Part shown: piece by piece, positions 44,798 to 54,184 of the stretch | Position numbering within the stretch: position 1 is the first letter of the stretch | Layout of the letters: each line of letters starts with the position of its first letter | NCBI GenBank assembly: GCA_963556065.3 | Contig: CAUVYH020000015.1 | Location: forward strand, 48,243-112,242 | Direction: 5' to 3' | Length of the DNA: 64,000 nt | DNA from: JBAXTE01 sp963556065 | GTDB lineage: Bacteria; Bacteroidota; Bacteroidia; Bacteroidales; WCHB1-69 | Position numbers and translations under genes: made by a program | Notes under the pieces: model-generated | What the model was told of the DNA's origin: nothing | Database searches by the model: none | The model's input: the letters and a program-made list of their open reading frames with translations, nothing else

Positions 44798-45340
44798 TTA
44801 ATTATTGTCGGCATTGAATTCAAAATAGCTTTCCATCATTACGGTTTCATTTATTGGTTTACGTTCCGTCGAATGACGATTCTCAGCTAAAAATCCATTT
44901 TTAGGATATCCTAAAATAAGTAAAGCTGTGGGTTGAATGTATTCCGGAATATTAAATTCTCTTCTGATAATTCCGGGGTCGAACAACCCGATCATAACAC
45001 TACCTATTCCTATTTCCCTTGCTGCCAGCATCATGTGATCCGTTACAATTCCAATATCCAGATCTCCGGAACACTTGTGGTCGAATTCTCTAATGAGTGA
45101 ATCCCTCTCGTCTCTGCAAATAATCAAGATACATTGAGCCCCAAATGTCTTATAGGCTTTTTGAACCTTTTTTATATTACTTGGATTTTGAACGACAATA
45201 ATACGCTGGGGCTGTTTGTTGCAGGCTGTTGGGGCAACACGTCCCGCATTTAGAATACGATCGAGTTTCTCTTTTTCAATAGGTTTATCGGTGAACGAAC
45301 GTATTGAACAACGAAGTTTTGCTAACTCTAAAAAATCCAT
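44798..45340 (-). CDS. Nitroreductase family protein
   Basis: The 180-residue FMN-dependent oxidoreductase has the family start LAKLRCSIRSFTDKPIEKEKLDRILNAGRVAPTACNKQPQRIIVV, with the RSF and PTACNKQP FMN contacts. It also has DIGIVTDHMMLAAREIGIGSVMIGLFDP and the closing LILGYPK. It uses NAD(P)H to reduce nitro or quinone substrates; the native substrate is unknown. The gene stands alone, convergent with the glycosyltransferase operon. Confidence 0.88.
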   Translation of the reverse strand: MDFLELAKLRCSIRSFTDKPIEKEKLDRILNAGRVAPTACNKQPQRIIVVQNPSNIKKVQKAYKTFGAQCILIICRDERDSLIREFDHKCSGDLDIGIVTDHMMLAAREIGIGSVMIGLFDPGIIRREFNIPEYIQPTALLILGYPKNGFLAENRHSTERKPINETVMMESYFEFNADNN

Positions 45341-45506
45341 AATGAATAACTGTTTGATAATTGTGCTGATTTACTTTGTGTGTTACACCCTTTTATTGTT
45401 GTGGAATTTGATTTGGAATTGACCGTGAAATACCGGAAACTTCTGTATGCATTTATAACGTTGAAGATATATAAGCATAATCAGTTTTAGAAATAGTTAT
45501 GTCTCT

Positions 45507-45899
45507 TTATTTCTTCAATTGTTTGGTCTGTTTCAATATCATAATCACATCAAATGGGGTATAGATAAAATAGAGAACGGTAAAGTTTATAATAAACAGT
45601 TTTGCAAGTTCCCGATGGGTAAATGCATAAGCTGCCATTATTATGAGGTAAAGCAATAGCTTAACGGTCGTCGTCAGCAAAAAAGCTTGTGTGAATTTTT
45701 GGTTTGAAACGGTAGCTGACTTTAGCAGGAAAATATGTGCTGCAAGCGAAAATCCGGCTATCAGTAAAATGATGTACGGAAAAACAGGTGTAATAATGGG
45801 AGAATTGAGGTTCGACAAAAGGGTGTAAATAGCAATGACTACGATGCTTAAAATTAACAAACGAATCAGATATTTATTTCGAAGTTGAACAAAGGTCAT
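45507..45899 (-). CDS. Four-helix membrane protein, ATP-synthase-I-like position
   Basis: The 130-residue protein has four hydrophobic helices (LLILSIVVIAIYTLL, FPYIILLIAGFSLAAHIFLL, LLLYLIIMAAYAF, LFIINFTVLYFIYTPF). It follows the AtpZ-like gene by 1 bp on the same strand. In many Bacteroidota a similar protein lies between atpZ and atpB. Here no ATP synthase subunit follows, so the link is positional only. A role in F-type ATPase assembly is an inference. Confidence 0.65.
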   Translation of the reverse strand: MTFVQLRNKYLIRLLILSIVVIAIYTLLSNLNSPIITPVFPYIILLIAGFSLAAHIFLLKSATVSNQKFTQAFLLTTTVKLLLYLIIMAAYAFTHRELAKLFIINFTVLYFIYTPFDVIMILKQTKQLKK

Positions 45900-45900
45900 A

Positions 45901-46128
45901 TTATTTTTTTTTAAGTAGGTCTTTTATTGCAAAATAGATGGCGATAAACACGGATAATATTGAAAAAGTGATAGTGAAAACAGGAAACTTCCATGCGATC
46001 CAAACATCAAGATAATGTCCTCCAAAAGTGCCGACAAGGATGATAAAAACCATTTGAAAAGCTAACGATGAATATTTTCCGTAGCTGTTTAGTGCTTCTT
46101 TCTCTTTTTTATAATCTTTTTGAAGCAT
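45901..46128 (-). CDS. AtpZ/AtpI family small membrane protein
   Basis: The 75-residue protein has two helices: LAFQMVFIILVGTFGGHYLD and FPVFTITFSILSVFIAIYFAI. The GGHYLD motif and WKFPVFTITF pattern fit the AtpZ/AtpI accessory family of F-type ATP synthases, which helps c-ring assembly or Mg2+ handling. It lies 11 bp downstream of the bactofilin gene and abuts the four-helix protein gene. Confidence 0.78.
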   Translation of the reverse strand: MLQKDYKKEKEALNSYGKYSSLAFQMVFIILVGTFGGHYLDVWIAWKFPVFTITFSILSVFIAIYFAIKDLLKKK

Positions 46129-46139
46129 CTGTTGGATGT

Positions 46140-46520
46140 CTATTCTTGAATAGGCTGCGCAGGTCCGGATGAGTAGTCGGAGCTATTCATCTTGCAATTG
46201 CCGCTAAACTGTGCTCCGGGTTCTATAGAAAGTTTGCTTACCTGAATATTGCCGGTAAGAGACGAAGTTGCTTTTAAAGATAGCATTTCGGTAACCACTA
46301 CATTTGCTTTTATTGTGCCGGAAAAATCGCCGTTTACGCATCTTATTTCACCTTCAATGGTGCCGGTAGTACCAATAATTAATTTTGCTTTTGAGCTTAT
46401 AGAGCCGATAAGTGTGCCGTCAATTCTGAAATCTCCATCCGAAACGATGTCCCCTTTTAGTGTAGTTCCGTTACCGATAATATTAATTGCCGGAGCTTCA
46501 AATTCGTTTGTTTTTGCCAT
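46140..46520 (-). CDS. Bactofilin (polymer-forming cytoskeletal protein)
   Basis: The 126-residue protein has the bactofilin right-handed beta-helix core of short glycine-spaced strands: IIGNGTTLKGDIVSDGDFRIDG, AKLIIGTTGTIEGEIRC, VNGDFSGTIKANVVV, LKATSSLTGNIQVSKLSIEPGAQFSG. The ends are short and hydrophilic. Bactofilins polymerise without nucleotide and scaffold envelope proteins. It lies between porW and the AtpZ-like gene on the same strand. Confidence 0.9.
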   Translation of the reverse strand: MAKTNEFEAPAINIIGNGTTLKGDIVSDGDFRIDGTLIGSISSKAKLIIGTTGTIEGEIRCVNGDFSGTIKANVVVTEMLSLKATSSLTGNIQVSKLSIEPGAQFSGNCKMNSSDYSSGPAQPIQE

Positions 46521-46589
46521 AAGATTAAATTTTATGCAAGATACTATTTTCGATTCCTTAATCCAAATTAATATATTTTTATTAACAAA

Positions 46590-49238
46590 TTAGGGTTTTT
46601 TATTTAGATAATTGGTGTCGAAAAACTTCGGATACTCATCACGGATTGACTTGTTTTTGTAGAAAATCGGATAATTCTTGTCGGAAATTACATACTGTGT
46701 AACATTGCTCAGATTCACTCCTGCAAATACGGTTTGGTTCGCTTTTACAAAATTGTAATAGTCTAATGCTCTAGTTTTGTTTTCAAACTTTCCGACGGTA
46801 ATGAGCTGGTTCTTATCGTCGATGTATATTGCCGAAGTTTGTAAGTCGAAGGTAGAGAAAAACGTTTTATTAAGGTCGGAAAACTTAATTTTCAAATCGT
46901 TGAAATTGACATTTCGAATGTCGGCAATGAGTATGTAAAAATGGAAATCTTTTTCGTTATAGTTCAGCACCGGTGCTTCTACAGGAATCGTGGCATTATT
47001 GCCTCCACCCAAAGATACGGTCGGCTTGTTTAATCCGTTTAATAACAATTTGGCCATATCGGTAACTTTGCCTTCCGGGTATTTGGTAATTAGTAGGTTA
47101 AGACGATTTTTTAACGTGTCGTTATTGTAAATTTTCCCCGAAGAAACGGCTGCAATGTATTCGAATCGCGACAGTAATACTTTATTTTTTGGAAAACGTT
47201 GTAGTGCCGATTCCGCCTTGGTAATTACCGTGGCATATTGTTTTGCCTCAAAATCCTTGTAGGTTTCGGCATAGAAGACTTCTCCTTCGTTTTGGCGCTC
47301 CTGAATCTTTTTGTAATAGTTCGGATCCTTCAGAATTTCAGCATAGTCGGTATTGGGATATTTGCCAATAATAAGTTGCTTGTAAAATTGAGCTTTTTCT
47401 TGGTTGTTGATGGATGTGTAATTGTTATATACTTGATAAAGAGCGGAAACCATTTTCTTATACTCGGGAAACCGTTGGTATAATTGCTCAAGAGCTTCGT
47501 TGGACTTCGGAAGATCATTGAGCCCTTCCTGATAAATAAAACCGATGTTGTATAAAGCATTGGCAATTTTATCATTCGATTTTTTAATCTGATCGGGTGT
47601 AGTGGGAATATCTTTGGTGTATGTGGCTCTATTTCTCGGGTCTGTAGAAGTGTTGGCTTTGGCGGTGGCTTCGTTTTCGTCTTCGTTAGCTTCCGAACTT
47701 GAGTCGGAAGGAGTTGTGTTGTCCACAATAAGTTCTTTATTGCTGAGTCTCCAGTTGTCTTCAAGTTTCCGATCACCCCATTTTTTCTTGAACTCCGTAG
47801 CCCCAAATTGTAAGGTCGATGAATTGTAAAAATACCATCCACCTTGACTTGTATTATTGGCGATAGCATTATTTTGGGCTAATGTTTGAAGGGTGAGCGC
47901 TCGTTCCGCTTCATCTTTTAGCCGCTGAGTTTCTTTTTCGTTGTAGTTGGCAATTATTTTGTCGATAACTTTATTTCGATCGGATTCCGACATTTTTCCT
48001 AATCGTTGCAAGCTGTCCTGAGTGTCCACGATAATCAGGTTTTGAACCAAATTACCCAGTACTTGGGTCTTTGATTTAATATTTTCGTAGTTCGGATAGT
48101 TTTTTGGCAATACGGTCATTGCGGTATCGTAATATTGTTGTGCATTGACATATTTTAATTTAGCAAAGTATAAATCGGCAAGTTTTAGTGCGGAAGCTGA
48201 TTTCTGATAATCGTTGTTAATACTTGTACTTACCGACAGAATTAAATAGTCAATGGCCTCTTCTTCTTTTTCGTCTTTAAGTGAAATTTCGGCTAACGTG
48301 TAGTAAATCTGATCGAAGTACTCTTTGTTTTTTTCTTCTTTGAGCATTTTTTTCAGCTCTTTGAGTACTAGTGTTTTTTTAGCGGAATTGGATCCGCCTT
48401 CAAAACATTTCGCCATGTTGATACGGGCATTAAATCCCATTTCGTAAGTCGGGTTTAGCTTTAGTACTTTTGCATATTGATTGAATGCCGAACTTAGAGG
48501 ACCGTTAATTTGATAAAGTTGCCCTAATATAAACGTTAGCCTGCGGCGATCTTCGCGTTTCGGTTTGAGCATGAGTGCCGTTTGAATGGGATCTATAGCC
48601 GCTTCGTATTGCTTGGTGCTGATTAAGTAATCGGCATAAGCCATGTTATAGTGAAGTTGAGTCTTACGATTGGTATTCTTTCTTATTTTTACCCGCAGGT
48701 TTTCAAAAATATTATCGATTCTGCTGGTTTCGTTTAGTTTCTGACTGCTACGAGCAAGCCAAATATTGGCTTCGTCTAATAAATCGCTTTTTTTGTAAGT
48801 ATTGATAAGGTATGTAAATGTACGCTTGGCCTGATCGTATTCCTGCTTTAAAAATAGGGCTTTGCCGATCATCATATAGCTGTCGTCAATCCAACTGCAG
48901 TATTCCACTCCGCGTATAAAAATCGAGTGTTTTTTTACTACTTTGGCTCCTTTTTCTACGGCTCTGTCCATTTGTGGCGAAGATGCAATAGCATTTTCTT
49001 TAGTTGCTTCGGGAAAAACAGGCAACACGTTTAAATAATTTTCTTTTACCGTTTTTTTAATTGCAACTTCGCCCTCTTTTAAGCTTTCATACCCATTAAA
49101 ATAGGCATTGTAATGGGCAGTGATATTATGATAGGTGCGGTTTGTCCATCTTTTGCTCTTTCTGGAGCAAGAATTCATCAATAGGAGGATTGATATGATT
49201 AATATCGTAATTATTGTTGTGAATCGAAACTGTTTCAA
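46590..49238 (-). CDS. porW: T9SS accessory TPR lipoprotein PorW (SprE)
   Basis: The 882-residue protein has a lipoprotein signal (LISILLLMNSCSRKSKRW, Cys 24). The family-typical start RTYHNITAHYNAYFNGYESLKEG follows, then many tetratricopeptide repeats (for example DDSYMMIGKALFLKQEYDQAKRTFTYLIN). A Ser/Glu-rich linker lies near 510-540. A C-terminal domain shows FYILIADIRNVNFNDLKIKFSDLN. PorW/SprE is an outer-membrane-associated lipoprotein required for type IX secretion and gliding. The T9SS cargo genes in this window depend on such machinery. It is followed by bactofilin after 69 bp. Confidence 0.88.
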   Translation of the reverse strand: MKQFRFTTIITILIISILLLMNSCSRKSKRWTNRTYHNITAHYNAYFNGYESLKEGEVAIKKTVKENYLNVLPVFPEATKENAIASSPQMDRAVEKGAKVVKKHSIFIRGVEYCSWIDDSYMMIGKALFLKQEYDQAKRTFTYLINTYKKSDLLDEANIWLARSSQKLNETSRIDNIFENLRVKIRKNTNRKTQLHYNMAYADYLISTKQYEAAIDPIQTALMLKPKREDRRRLTFILGQLYQINGPLSSAFNQYAKVLKLNPTYEMGFNARINMAKCFEGGSNSAKKTLVLKELKKMLKEEKNKEYFDQIYYTLAEISLKDEKEEEAIDYLILSVSTSINNDYQKSASALKLADLYFAKLKYVNAQQYYDTAMTVLPKNYPNYENIKSKTQVLGNLVQNLIIVDTQDSLQRLGKMSESDRNKVIDKIIANYNEKETQRLKDEAERALTLQTLAQNNAIANNTSQGGWYFYNSSTLQFGATEFKKKWGDRKLEDNWRLSNKELIVDNTTPSDSSSEANEDENEATAKANTSTDPRNRATYTKDIPTTPDQIKKSNDKIANALYNIGFIYQEGLNDLPKSNEALEQLYQRFPEYKKMVSALYQVYNNYTSINNQEKAQFYKQLIIGKYPNTDYAEILKDPNYYKKIQERQNEGEVFYAETYKDFEAKQYATVITKAESALQRFPKNKVLLSRFEYIAAVSSGKIYNNDTLKNRLNLLITKYPEGKVTDMAKLLLNGLNKPTVSLGGGNNATIPVEAPVLNYNEKDFHFYILIADIRNVNFNDLKIKFSDLNKTFFSTFDLQTSAIYIDDKNQLITVGKFENKTRALDYYNFVKANQTVFAGVNLSNVTQYVISDKNYPIFYKNKSIRDEYPKFFDTNYLNKKP

Positions 49239-49363
49239 AGGTGTCCAATTTTTATTAATAAGCTACAAAGATAAACTTTTTCTTTTAATTTTTTTCTCTA
49301 AAGACCGACTTATAACGGCATTTTTTTAGTTTTATTTTTATGCATTACAAGCTATTTGTGATT

Positions 49364-50374
49364 TTATTGCAATCTGATTTTAAGTTCATCAATATCTTTT
49401 TTTGTTCCCATGATGAATATTTTCTCAATTTCGCCGATGGCTAACGCACGAATCGGGGCAATTACAAATTGATTATTGTTAAGTTTTACTCCCAATACAT
49501 TGATGTTTTGTTCTTTAGAAAGCAAGTTTTCTACATTGGTTTGGTGATGCTTCGCATTGATCTGATGGCAATCTATTTCGGTGAGAATACCCGGATTACT
49601 GTGGTCTATTCGCAGGTGATTCATAAATTCGGTTAAGTCGGCTTGTGCCACATATCCCGCCATATAAATGCCTCCGACTTTTTCGGGCATAATCACGTGG
49701 CTTACGCCAACGGCTCTCAATTTCCGTTCTGCCGATTCCGAAGAAGCACGAGAAATAATCATAATATCGGGATTTAAACTCTTGGCGGATATGGAAATGT
49801 AAAGATTATCGGCATCATTCGGTAACGCATTGATGATGGCCTTTGCTTCCTTAATTCCTGCTTCTGTCAGAATTTCATCGGTTGTAGCATCGCCGATAAT
49901 CCACTTTTTATGCTCGGTATTGGTCTCTTGCACGATTACATTGGAATCGATGATTACCACAGGTTCATGATACAGATCCAATTCCTGAATTGCTTGTTTG
50001 CCGTTGCGTCCATAGCCTACGACGATTGTATGTCTCTTCATCTTTTTTATCTCTTTTTTTATCCTTAAATCCCGATAATAAGCAGCAAATTTCCCATCGA
50101 TAACTAACGAGGTAATTACGCTGATACTGTATGCAAAAAAGCCGAAACTCGAAAACAGTAGAAAAATGGTGAATATTTTGCCGGCATCATCCAGTGGTTT
50201 TACTTCTCCAAATCCCACGGTAGTTATAGTGATGATGGTCATGTAAAACGCATCCAATAAGGAGTAATTTTCTGTGAGACTGTAGCCGATGGTGCCGACA
50301 CAAATAATCCCCACAATAAAAATGATCACCTTAAAAAGATGACTTTGCGTAATTTTGTTTTCGGGTTTCGACAT
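49364..50374 (-). CDS. Potassium channel with RCK (TrkA) domain
   Basis: The 336-residue protein has an N-terminal two-helix pore with the selectivity filter TTVGFGEVKP after DAFYMTIITI. A cytoplasmic RCK domain follows: HTIVVGYGRNGKQAIQEL (Rossmann NAD-binding loop), then DATTDEILTEAGIKEAKAIIN. A TrkA_C-like end contains NINVLGVKLNNNQFVIAP and EIEKIFIMGTKKDIDEL. It mediates regulated K+ flux. It lies 2 bp after the upstream secreted protein gene on the same strand, so the two are co-expressed. Confidence 0.9.
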   Translation of the reverse strand: MSKPENKITQSHLFKVIIFIVGIICVGTIGYSLTENYSLLDAFYMTIITITTVGFGEVKPLDDAGKIFTIFLLFSSFGFFAYSISVITSLVIDGKFAAYYRDLRIKKEIKKMKRHTIVVGYGRNGKQAIQELDLYHEPVVIIDSNVIVQETNTEHKKWIIGDATTDEILTEAGIKEAKAIINALPNDADNLYISISAKSLNPDIMIISRASSESAERKLRAVGVSHVIMPEKVGGIYMAGYVAQADLTEFMNHLRIDHSNPGILTEIDCHQINAKHHQTNVENLLSKEQNINVLGVKLNNNQFVIAPIRALAIGEIEKIFIMGTKKDIDELKIRLQ

Positions 50375-50376
50375 GG

Positions 50377-50820
50377 CTACTGCTGGTGAATGGTTTCGGT
50401 AGCGTTTTGCAAATCGGTTTTTAAGTCCTCTTCAAATCGGAAAGTCTGTATTTGCCATTGAGTTTCGGGACGATAATAATAGAATTCGATTTTAATAGGC
50501 TGGCGATCGTATTTAACAATATAGGTAATTAATACCAGCGATGGGCTTAATACTTTTTTTGAAGCCAACTCAAACCCTTTAAAATTGCCTAAATAATAAA
50601 GCTTTTTAATCTTTCCTTTAATATCTGCAAGTTGGGGCATGGTAGCTGTGTTAAACCACTTGTTGGTTGAAAATAAAAAATCCACGGCATTATCGGTATC
50701 CGTTGCAAAAAGCATAAAAAAGTGTTCCGATATTTTTTCCGGAGTGTTCAATGTGTCGGTTTGTGCTTTTAATTCAGGAACTAAAATGCTGATTATGAAT
50801 AGTATAATTGCTTTTCTCAT
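50377..50820 (-). CDS. Secreted protein of unknown function upstream of the K+ channel
   Basis: The 147-residue protein has a signal peptide (MRKAIILFIISILVPELKAQ). A domain follows that begins with helices (SEHFFMLFATDTDNAVDFLFSTNKW) and ends with strands (SLVLITYIVKYDRQPIKIEFYYYRPETQWQIQTFRFEED), consistent with an NTF2-like cone fold. It is the first gene of a two-gene operon with the K+ channel. The operon link is clear but the function is not known. Confidence 0.7.
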   Translation of the reverse strand: MRKAIILFIISILVPELKAQTDTLNTPEKISEHFFMLFATDTDNAVDFLFSTNKWFNTATMPQLADIKGKIKKLYYLGNFKGFELASKKVLSPSLVLITYIVKYDRQPIKIEFYYYRPETQWQIQTFRFEEDLKTDLQNATETIHQQ

Positions 50821-50939
50821 CGTCTTTATATTGTTTTAATCGCAATGAACTAACTTTTATTATAATTAGGGTAAAATTACGAATATTTTAATAAAACACA
50901 AACTATTCTATGCATGGAGTAAATAATCCTTCATAAAAT

Positions 50940-51563
50940 TTATGAGAAATATGCCGTAATTTGGTCGATGAAATTTCCGAAGAGTGCCGGTTTTAGGGCA
51001 ATGGGCAACACCATTCCGTAAATGGCTCCCCAAAAGTGAGCGTTATGACCGATGTTGTCGATGTTTTTTTTGCCCATGTATGCGGAATAAATCAGATACA
51101 ACGCTCCAAAAATAAACGAAGGAATGCCGATAGGAATAAATAGTAGTGAAATTTTTCCCATCGGATAAATTAAAATGCTGGCAAAAATTACCGCCGATAC
51201 GGCTCCGGAAGCTCCAACGGCATTGTACGAAGGAGAATCCCCATACTTGCGAAGGTCGAAGAGTGTGGAGAAAGCCAACCCGCCGATATAGAGCAGGGCA
51301 TAGTAAAGAACGGCATGCCCTTCAAAAACAATGTTGAAAAGATAAAGTACGGCATCTCCGAAGGAATAAAGCACAAACATGTTGATGGCTAGATGAACAA
51401 AGTCGGCATGAACCAATCCGTACGAAAAGATACGGTACCATTGGTTAGGGTAGTGCTTAACAGCATGAGCGTTGAACTTGAGCCGGTCGAAAAAGTTATG
51501 GTCGCGGAACGCCATGAAGGAAACCCCGCAGGTAATGAGTACGATGACTAGATTGATATTCAT
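50940..51563 (-). CDS. Rhomboid family intramembrane serine protease
   Basis: The start is taken at 51563 (MNINLVIVLITCGVSF), giving about 207 residues. The catalytic Ser is in the GxSG motif of YNAVGASGAVSAVIFA, and the His is in GHNAHFWGAIYG. HADFVHLAINMFVLYSFGDAVL is the typical L1/helix 2 block (H-x-x-x-N). Six helices are expected. It cleaves membrane proteins; targets are unknown. The open frame overlaps the preceding gene by 26 bp if the upstream start were used; with 51563 the overlap disappears. Confidence 0.88.
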   Translation of the reverse strand: MNINLVIVLITCGVSFMAFRDHNFFDRLKFNAHAVKHYPNQWYRIFSYGLVHADFVHLAINMFVLYSFGDAVLYLFNIVFEGHAVLYYALLYIGGLAFSTLFDLRKYGDSPSYNAVGASGAVSAVIFASILIYPMGKISLLFIPIGIPSFIFGALYLIYSAYMGKKNIDNIGHNAHFWGAIYGMVLPIALKPALFGNFIDQITAYFS

Positions 51564-51579
51564 TCTATTTTTTTTAGAT

Positions 51580-52389
51580 TTATTTAGGGAGTTGTGTGTA
51601 ATCAATTTCGGAACCCAAAATACTGTGGGGAATTAGAAAGACCGCTAACATTACTGTTGCTGCAACAATAGGCCAAAAGCGGTTTGAAGGGTCTTTACGG
51701 AGTTTAAACCAAGCTATAATCCAGAAAATCAACGCCACCAGTGTCTTGTTGTCGGTTAAATCGTGACCGAAAGGCCACCCTGTCCATAAAGCTCCAAAAG
51801 CATATTCTTGCATAATCGGACCGCAAACCATTCCTCCCGCAATCCAGAAAAACAGGGTGATTTTAGTGAATAAAAAGATGTTTTTCTGTTTAAATATTGC
51901 TTCCAAAGCAGTGCGGATAGTCATTAACATCGCTCCGAAAATGAAGATGATGTGGAGAATCAGCACAACGGCCGGAACATCTCCCTTAAATCGGATGACG
52001 ACCGGGTCTTCGCTGAGCTTGAAACTTGAGTCGCCTGAATTTAACGTAATCCGATACATGATTTTTCCTGCCGGCGGTTGGTGGGGAAGTGTAGCAACGA
52101 GTTTATTCCCCTCACGGGTGAGTGGAGCTTTTGTATATTCATCGTTGCTCTTATAGCGCTTGTAGATTACTTCACCGCTAATTGATTCGGGAACTTCAAT
52201 TTCAATTCGGGCATCTTTTTCTCCGCCCCAGGTTCTGAGAAGCTTGTATCTAATTTCCTGATCATTGATCGAGATCTTTTGTTTTATCGGATATGTAGGC
52301 CCTGTCATTCGCTGGTATGAAGCAAAAGCTAAGGTCAGGATAATTGATAAAATCCAAAATCCGGTATTTTTTAGCAGCGAGTTCTTCAT
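51580..52389 (-). CDS. Membrane protein of unknown function
   Basis: The 269-residue protein has an N-terminal helix (GFWILSIILTLAFASY) and an extracytoplasmic beta-rich domain (about 35-135: ISINDQEIRYKLLRTWGGEKDARIEIEV ... MYRITLNSGD). About four helices follow in the C-terminal half (VVLILHIIFIFGAMLM, LFFWIAGGMVCGPIM, LVALIFWIIAWF, WPIVAATVMLAVFLIP). No enzyme motif. It sits between the DUF2461 and rhomboid genes (4-bp and about 17-bp gaps), so these three form an operon. Confidence 0.75.
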   Translation of the reverse strand: MKNSLLKNTGFWILSIILTLAFASYQRMTGPTYPIKQKISINDQEIRYKLLRTWGGEKDARIEIEVPESISGEVIYKRYKSNDEYTKAPLTREGNKLVATLPHQPPAGKIMYRITLNSGDSSFKLSEDPVVIRFKGDVPAVVLILHIIFIFGAMLMTIRTALEAIFKQKNIFLFTKITLFFWIAGGMVCGPIMQEYAFGALWTGWPFGHDLTDNKTLVALIFWIIAWFKLRKDPSNRFWPIVAATVMLAVFLIPHSILGSEIDYTQLPK

Positions 52390-52393
52390 TAGA

Positions 52394-53056
52394 TTATATT
52401 TCGGTAGCTCTTTGTAAAAATTGATTCAAGGGGGCAATCGTTTGAAGAAGATCCAAAATGTTTTGATCAAAATCAGGGGAAGTCAAATCCTTTTTGGAAA
52501 GCTCGTGGCCATAGAAAAAGCATTTGTTCTTTAAAATGTCAATGCCTTCAAAATCGGCATCAAATCCTTTGGGAGCTTTTACATTTTTAAATGTATCGTC
52601 TAATGAAGGAAATTTGTCTTTGAAATTTTTGTCATTGGTTATTTTTTTAAACTCTTCCCAATTGTAGTAAATTTCCTGACGAATAGCGAATAATTCGGGG
52701 GTAGGAGGCATCCAGACCCCACCGCCGAAAAATGACTTCTCGGGTTCGATGTGAAGATAATAACCCGGTGCAGAGCTGTTTTTTCCGCCAGGGGCAAAGA
52801 AAACCCCGATATGTGTTTTGTAGGGCGATTTGTCTTTCGAAAACCGAACATCCCGGTAAATACGAAAGATGCATTTTTTAAGGTCAACCCCTAAAAGCCG
52901 CAGGTCGAATTTTTGAATAGCCGATAATATTAAACCGGCGTTAGTTTCAACGTCCTTTAACGATTCCTGATACCACGATTTATGCTCGTTAAACCACTCT
53001 CTATCATTGTGGACTGACAATGCTTCTAAAAATTCTATTGTTGAATTTTGTAACAT
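52394..53056 (-). CDS. DUF2461 (TIGR02453) family protein
   Basis: The protein of about 220 residues (start 53056, MLQNSTIEFLEAL) has the family blocks LSVHNDREWFNEHKSWYQ, FRIYRDVRFSKDKSPYKTHIGVFFAPGGK, PGYYLHIEPEKSFFGGGVWMPP and APKGFDADF. The family is widespread and conserved but its activity is not known. It is the first gene of the operon with the membrane protein and rhomboid protease. Confidence 0.88.
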   Translation of the reverse strand: MLQNSTIEFLEALSVHNDREWFNEHKSWYQESLKDVETNAGLILSAIQKFDLRLLGVDLKKCIFRIYRDVRFSKDKSPYKTHIGVFFAPGGKNSSAPGYYLHIEPEKSFFGGGVWMPPTPELFAIRQEIYYNWEEFKKITNDKNFKDKFPSLDDTFKNVKAPKGFDADFEGIDILKNKCFFYGHELSKKDLTSPDFDQNILDLLQTIAPLNQFLQRATEI

Positions 53057-53374
53057 GATTTTATTTTTTAGCAAATTTAAGTTTTTTATTTAAACGCACA
53101 ATACGATTAATTGTTGGTTGTCTTTATTCGGAAGTATAAAAAAGGATAAATCAGCATATTTTTTTGTCCATTGATAAACAGTTGCCTATAAAGCCGAATA
53201 TGTTAATCCGAAGATTTTAACGGATAAACCATAACCTTTTTTTTAGGGTTGCGTATAAAAGGTATTCGTGCAAAAGAATGTAATTGATTATTTGTATCAA
53301 TCCATTCATTATCAATGTATAACAATTTAAGATATGAGTAATCGCGAAGTTGAGTGCAAAAAAAAGATCAAAGA

Positions 53375-54184
53375 ATGATAGATACCGACATCAAAAGCAT
53401 CATCCACAAATATCTCGACAAATATTATTTGCTGCAGCGTAAGGGTGGAGCCACTAACGATGGTGATTTGTATCACGAAGTTTCGCTGCTGGAAAAACAA
53501 ATGCTACGGCGCTTTGGATTGCCTAGAAGCAACAAATTTGCAAATTTAATCTGGCATATAGTCGATGAAAATCAGACCGATAATGTTGACAATGCATTAT
53601 ATGAACGGTTATCTATGGAGGCGGAACAATATTTGTCATCCCATCCCAAAACATTCAGTCAGTTATTGGCTCAGGCACGTCTTTCCAAGGCGGATCCCTT
53701 TGAGGTGTTGCCCGAAATTTTAATCGGACCGAACAGTTACACATTGTTTGTATATAACGAGATTCTAATCAAGAATGTGGATACTGAAGATAACGTAATG
53801 AACGAATTCTCGTGCATTAGAAAACATGAATGCCTGACTGAAATATACCGGCTTACCCAGCTCCCAAATTGGGAAGAGAGCGCTTCGTTTAAACAACTGG
53901 AAAGCTATGGGCTCAAATATTTACCTAGATACTTAACGTGGTTTGCCAAAAATCATCCTCAAATTTCTACTGTTTACGACGATTCTCTGAACGAAAAGTC
54001 GGGTCATCTGAAAAACAAAGTCGAAGAGGTCTGCTTTTTGTTGAATTTAGCTTATAAACAATATTTAAAGTTGCTAAATCAAGGGTTTGATGATGATAGA
54101 GCAAAGAAAATGACCGGATTGTCCGATAATCGTACCTTCTTTTTTGCCTACACGCTTTATCATAATCCCTATGATGACTTATAG
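53375..54184 (+). CDS. Uncharacterised helical protein upstream of the DNA glycosylase
   Basis: The start is taken at 53375 (MIDTDIKSIIHKYLDKYY), giving about 269 residues. It is largely alpha-helical, with no signal peptide, membrane segment or recognised domain. Notable stretches are EVSLLEKQMLRRFGLPRSNKFANLIWHIVDENQ and a C-terminal KKMTGLSDNRTFFFAYTLYHNPYDDL. Its end overlaps the glycosylase start by about 10-14 bp, so it is translationally coupled to it. A link to DNA repair is inferred from coupling only. Confidence 0.65.
   Translation: MIDTDIKSIIHKYLDKYYLLQRKGGATNDGDLYHEVSLLEKQMLRRFGLPRSNKFANLIWHIVDENQTDNVDNALYERLSMEAEQYLSSHPKTFSQLLAQARLSKADPFEVLPEILIGPNSYTLFVYNEILIKNVDTEDNVMNEFSCIRKHECLTEIYRLTQLPNWEESASFKQLESYGLKYLPRYLTWFAKNHPQISTVYDDSLNEKSGHLKNKVEEVCFLLNLAYKQYLKLLNQGFDDDRAKKMTGLSDNRTFFFAYTLYHNPYDDL

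Noticed and set aside
45342..45422. 26-residue hydrophobic peptide frame (MNNCLIIVLIYFVCYTLLLL...) divergent from the nitroreductase gene
   Set aside because: It could be a small membrane protein, but there is no ribosome-binding or promoter evidence and it lies in the nitroreductase promoter region.
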